Positions 5,515-5,822 of a stretch of DNA of 5,822 nucleotides are shown here, in pieces. Within the stretch, counting starts at the first letter, position 1. The number at the start of each line of letters is the position of its first letter. The translations under genes were made by a program, and so were the position numbers. The stretch is from the NCBI GenBank assembly GCA_003554535.1, contig PWGT01000133.1, positions 1 through 5,822 of the forward strand, in the 5' to 3' direction. The stretch comes from Syntrophomonadaceae bacterium (GTDB lineage Bacteria > Bacillota_D > Dethiobacteria > DTU022 > PWGO01). Below the pieces are notes generated by a model. The model had not been told where the DNA came from and did not search any database. It saw only the letters and a program-made list of their open reading frames with translations.

Positions 5515-5571
5515 TAATGAAAATTAACCTTAATGGATATTAACCTTAATGAAAATTAACCTGAATAAAAA
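5508..5571 (+). repeat. Four tandem 16-bp repeats overlapping the TetR-gene promoter (candidate operator)
   Basis: The units are CTAACCTTAATGAAAA (5508), TTAACCTTAATGGATA (5524), TTAACCTTAATGAAAA (5540) and TTAACCTGAATAAAAA (5556). They are head to tail with no spacer and differ from the third by one, two and two bases. Most units hold a small dyad, TTAA-CC-TTAA. The array ends 22 bases before the regulator's ATG and covers the likely -10 and transcription start. The obvious role is an operator, most simply for the TetR-type protein encoded next to it, but that link is inferred from position only. Confidence 0.8.
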
Positions 5572-5593
5572 CTAATATAGAAGAGGTTGAAAA

Positions 5594-5822
5594 ATGGAAA
5601 CGGAAAAGTCTTTCAACAGAATGACGGGGAAGGACAGGAAGAAGCAAATTCTCAGGGTTGCTCAGCATGTATTTGCCGAGGACAATTATTATGGTGCCAC
5701 CATTGCCCGAATTGCCGAGGAAGCTCATATTACAGAGCCAACTATCTATTTATATTATAAAAACAAAAAAGATCTGTTTATTGCTGTTATCGAGGACTGT
5801 GCTTCATTTCAGCTAAATGCAT
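5594..5822 (+). CDS. TetR/AcrR-family transcriptional regulator, 3' partial
   Basis: The frame opens at ATG 5594 with AGAGGT (5582-5587) six bases upstream and runs 76 codons to the window edge. After a basic N-terminal tail (KDRKKQ) come helix 1 (ILRVAQHVFAED), the turn Y-Y-G-A-T, then ATIARIAEEAHITEPTIYLYYKNKKDLF at about residues 35-62. This is the TetR DNA-binding helix-turn-helix with its typical T-I-Y-x-Y-Y/F-x-x-K-x-x-L signature. The ligand-binding domain lies beyond the window. TetR members beside beta-oxidation genes often sense acyl-CoA, but that is only suggested here by the hydratase, which is separated by a terminator. The repeats just upstream suggest autoregulation. An in-frame ATG at 5621 lacks comparable support. 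Confidence 0.93.
   Translation, partial: METEKSFNRMTGKDRKKQILRVAQHVFAEDNYYGATIARIAEEAHITEPTIYLYYKNKKDLFIAVIEDCASFQLNA

Overview
The window looks like part of a chromosome from a low-to-moderate GC, Gram-positive-type anaerobe (Firmicutes/Clostridia, perhaps a fatty-acid-using or syntrophic lineage). The evidence is strong AGGAGG-type ribosome sites, a SpoIIE/RsbW-type signalling protein, a Cache-domain chemoreceptor, and an enoyl-CoA hydratase beside a TetR regulator. The species cannot be fixed from the sequence alone.

Layout: (1) 1-1707, + strand: a sensory PAS-PAS-SpoIIE phosphatase, cut by the left edge. An amber codon (1357-1359) lies exactly between the phosphatase and a C-terminal RsbW-like ATPase domain that continues in the same frame. 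(2) 1708-2072: an AT-rich leader with two hairpin-forming elements and a strong Shine-Dalgarno motif that has no gene. (3) 2073-3620, + strand: a methyl-accepting chemotaxis protein with a Cache sensor. (4) 3621-3818: a REP-like hairpin and a perfect 16-bp inverted repeat built from heptamers. (5) 3819-4103, - strand: a toxin-antitoxin relic in which a piece of an Unstab_antitox-type antitoxin is fused in frame to an N-truncated ParE toxin. (6) 4104-4315: the rest of that relic, and a crotonase leader with three stacked ATG mini-frames. (7) 4316-5095, + strand: an enoyl-CoA hydratase with both catalytic glutamates. (8) 5096-5324: a GC-rich, long-range-paired segment (candidate structured RNA or small mobile element) followed by a strong intrinsic terminator. 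(9) 5325-5593: AT-rich DNA with a TTGACA promoter and four tandem 16-bp repeats. (10) 5594-5822, + strand: the N-terminal part of a TetR-family regulator, cut by the right edge.

How the genes may relate: the first two genes are both signalling proteins, a partner-switching phosphatase/kinase and a chemoreceptor, but the long gap argues against a tight operon. The hydratase acts in acyl-CoA beta-oxidation. The TetR gene has its own promoter overlapped by repeats, which suggests autoregulation. Whether it controls the hydratase is not shown, because no copy of the repeat was seen upstream of the hydratase. The points most worth following up are the in-frame amber codon, the antitoxin-toxin fusion, the repeat array and the unassigned structured segment.
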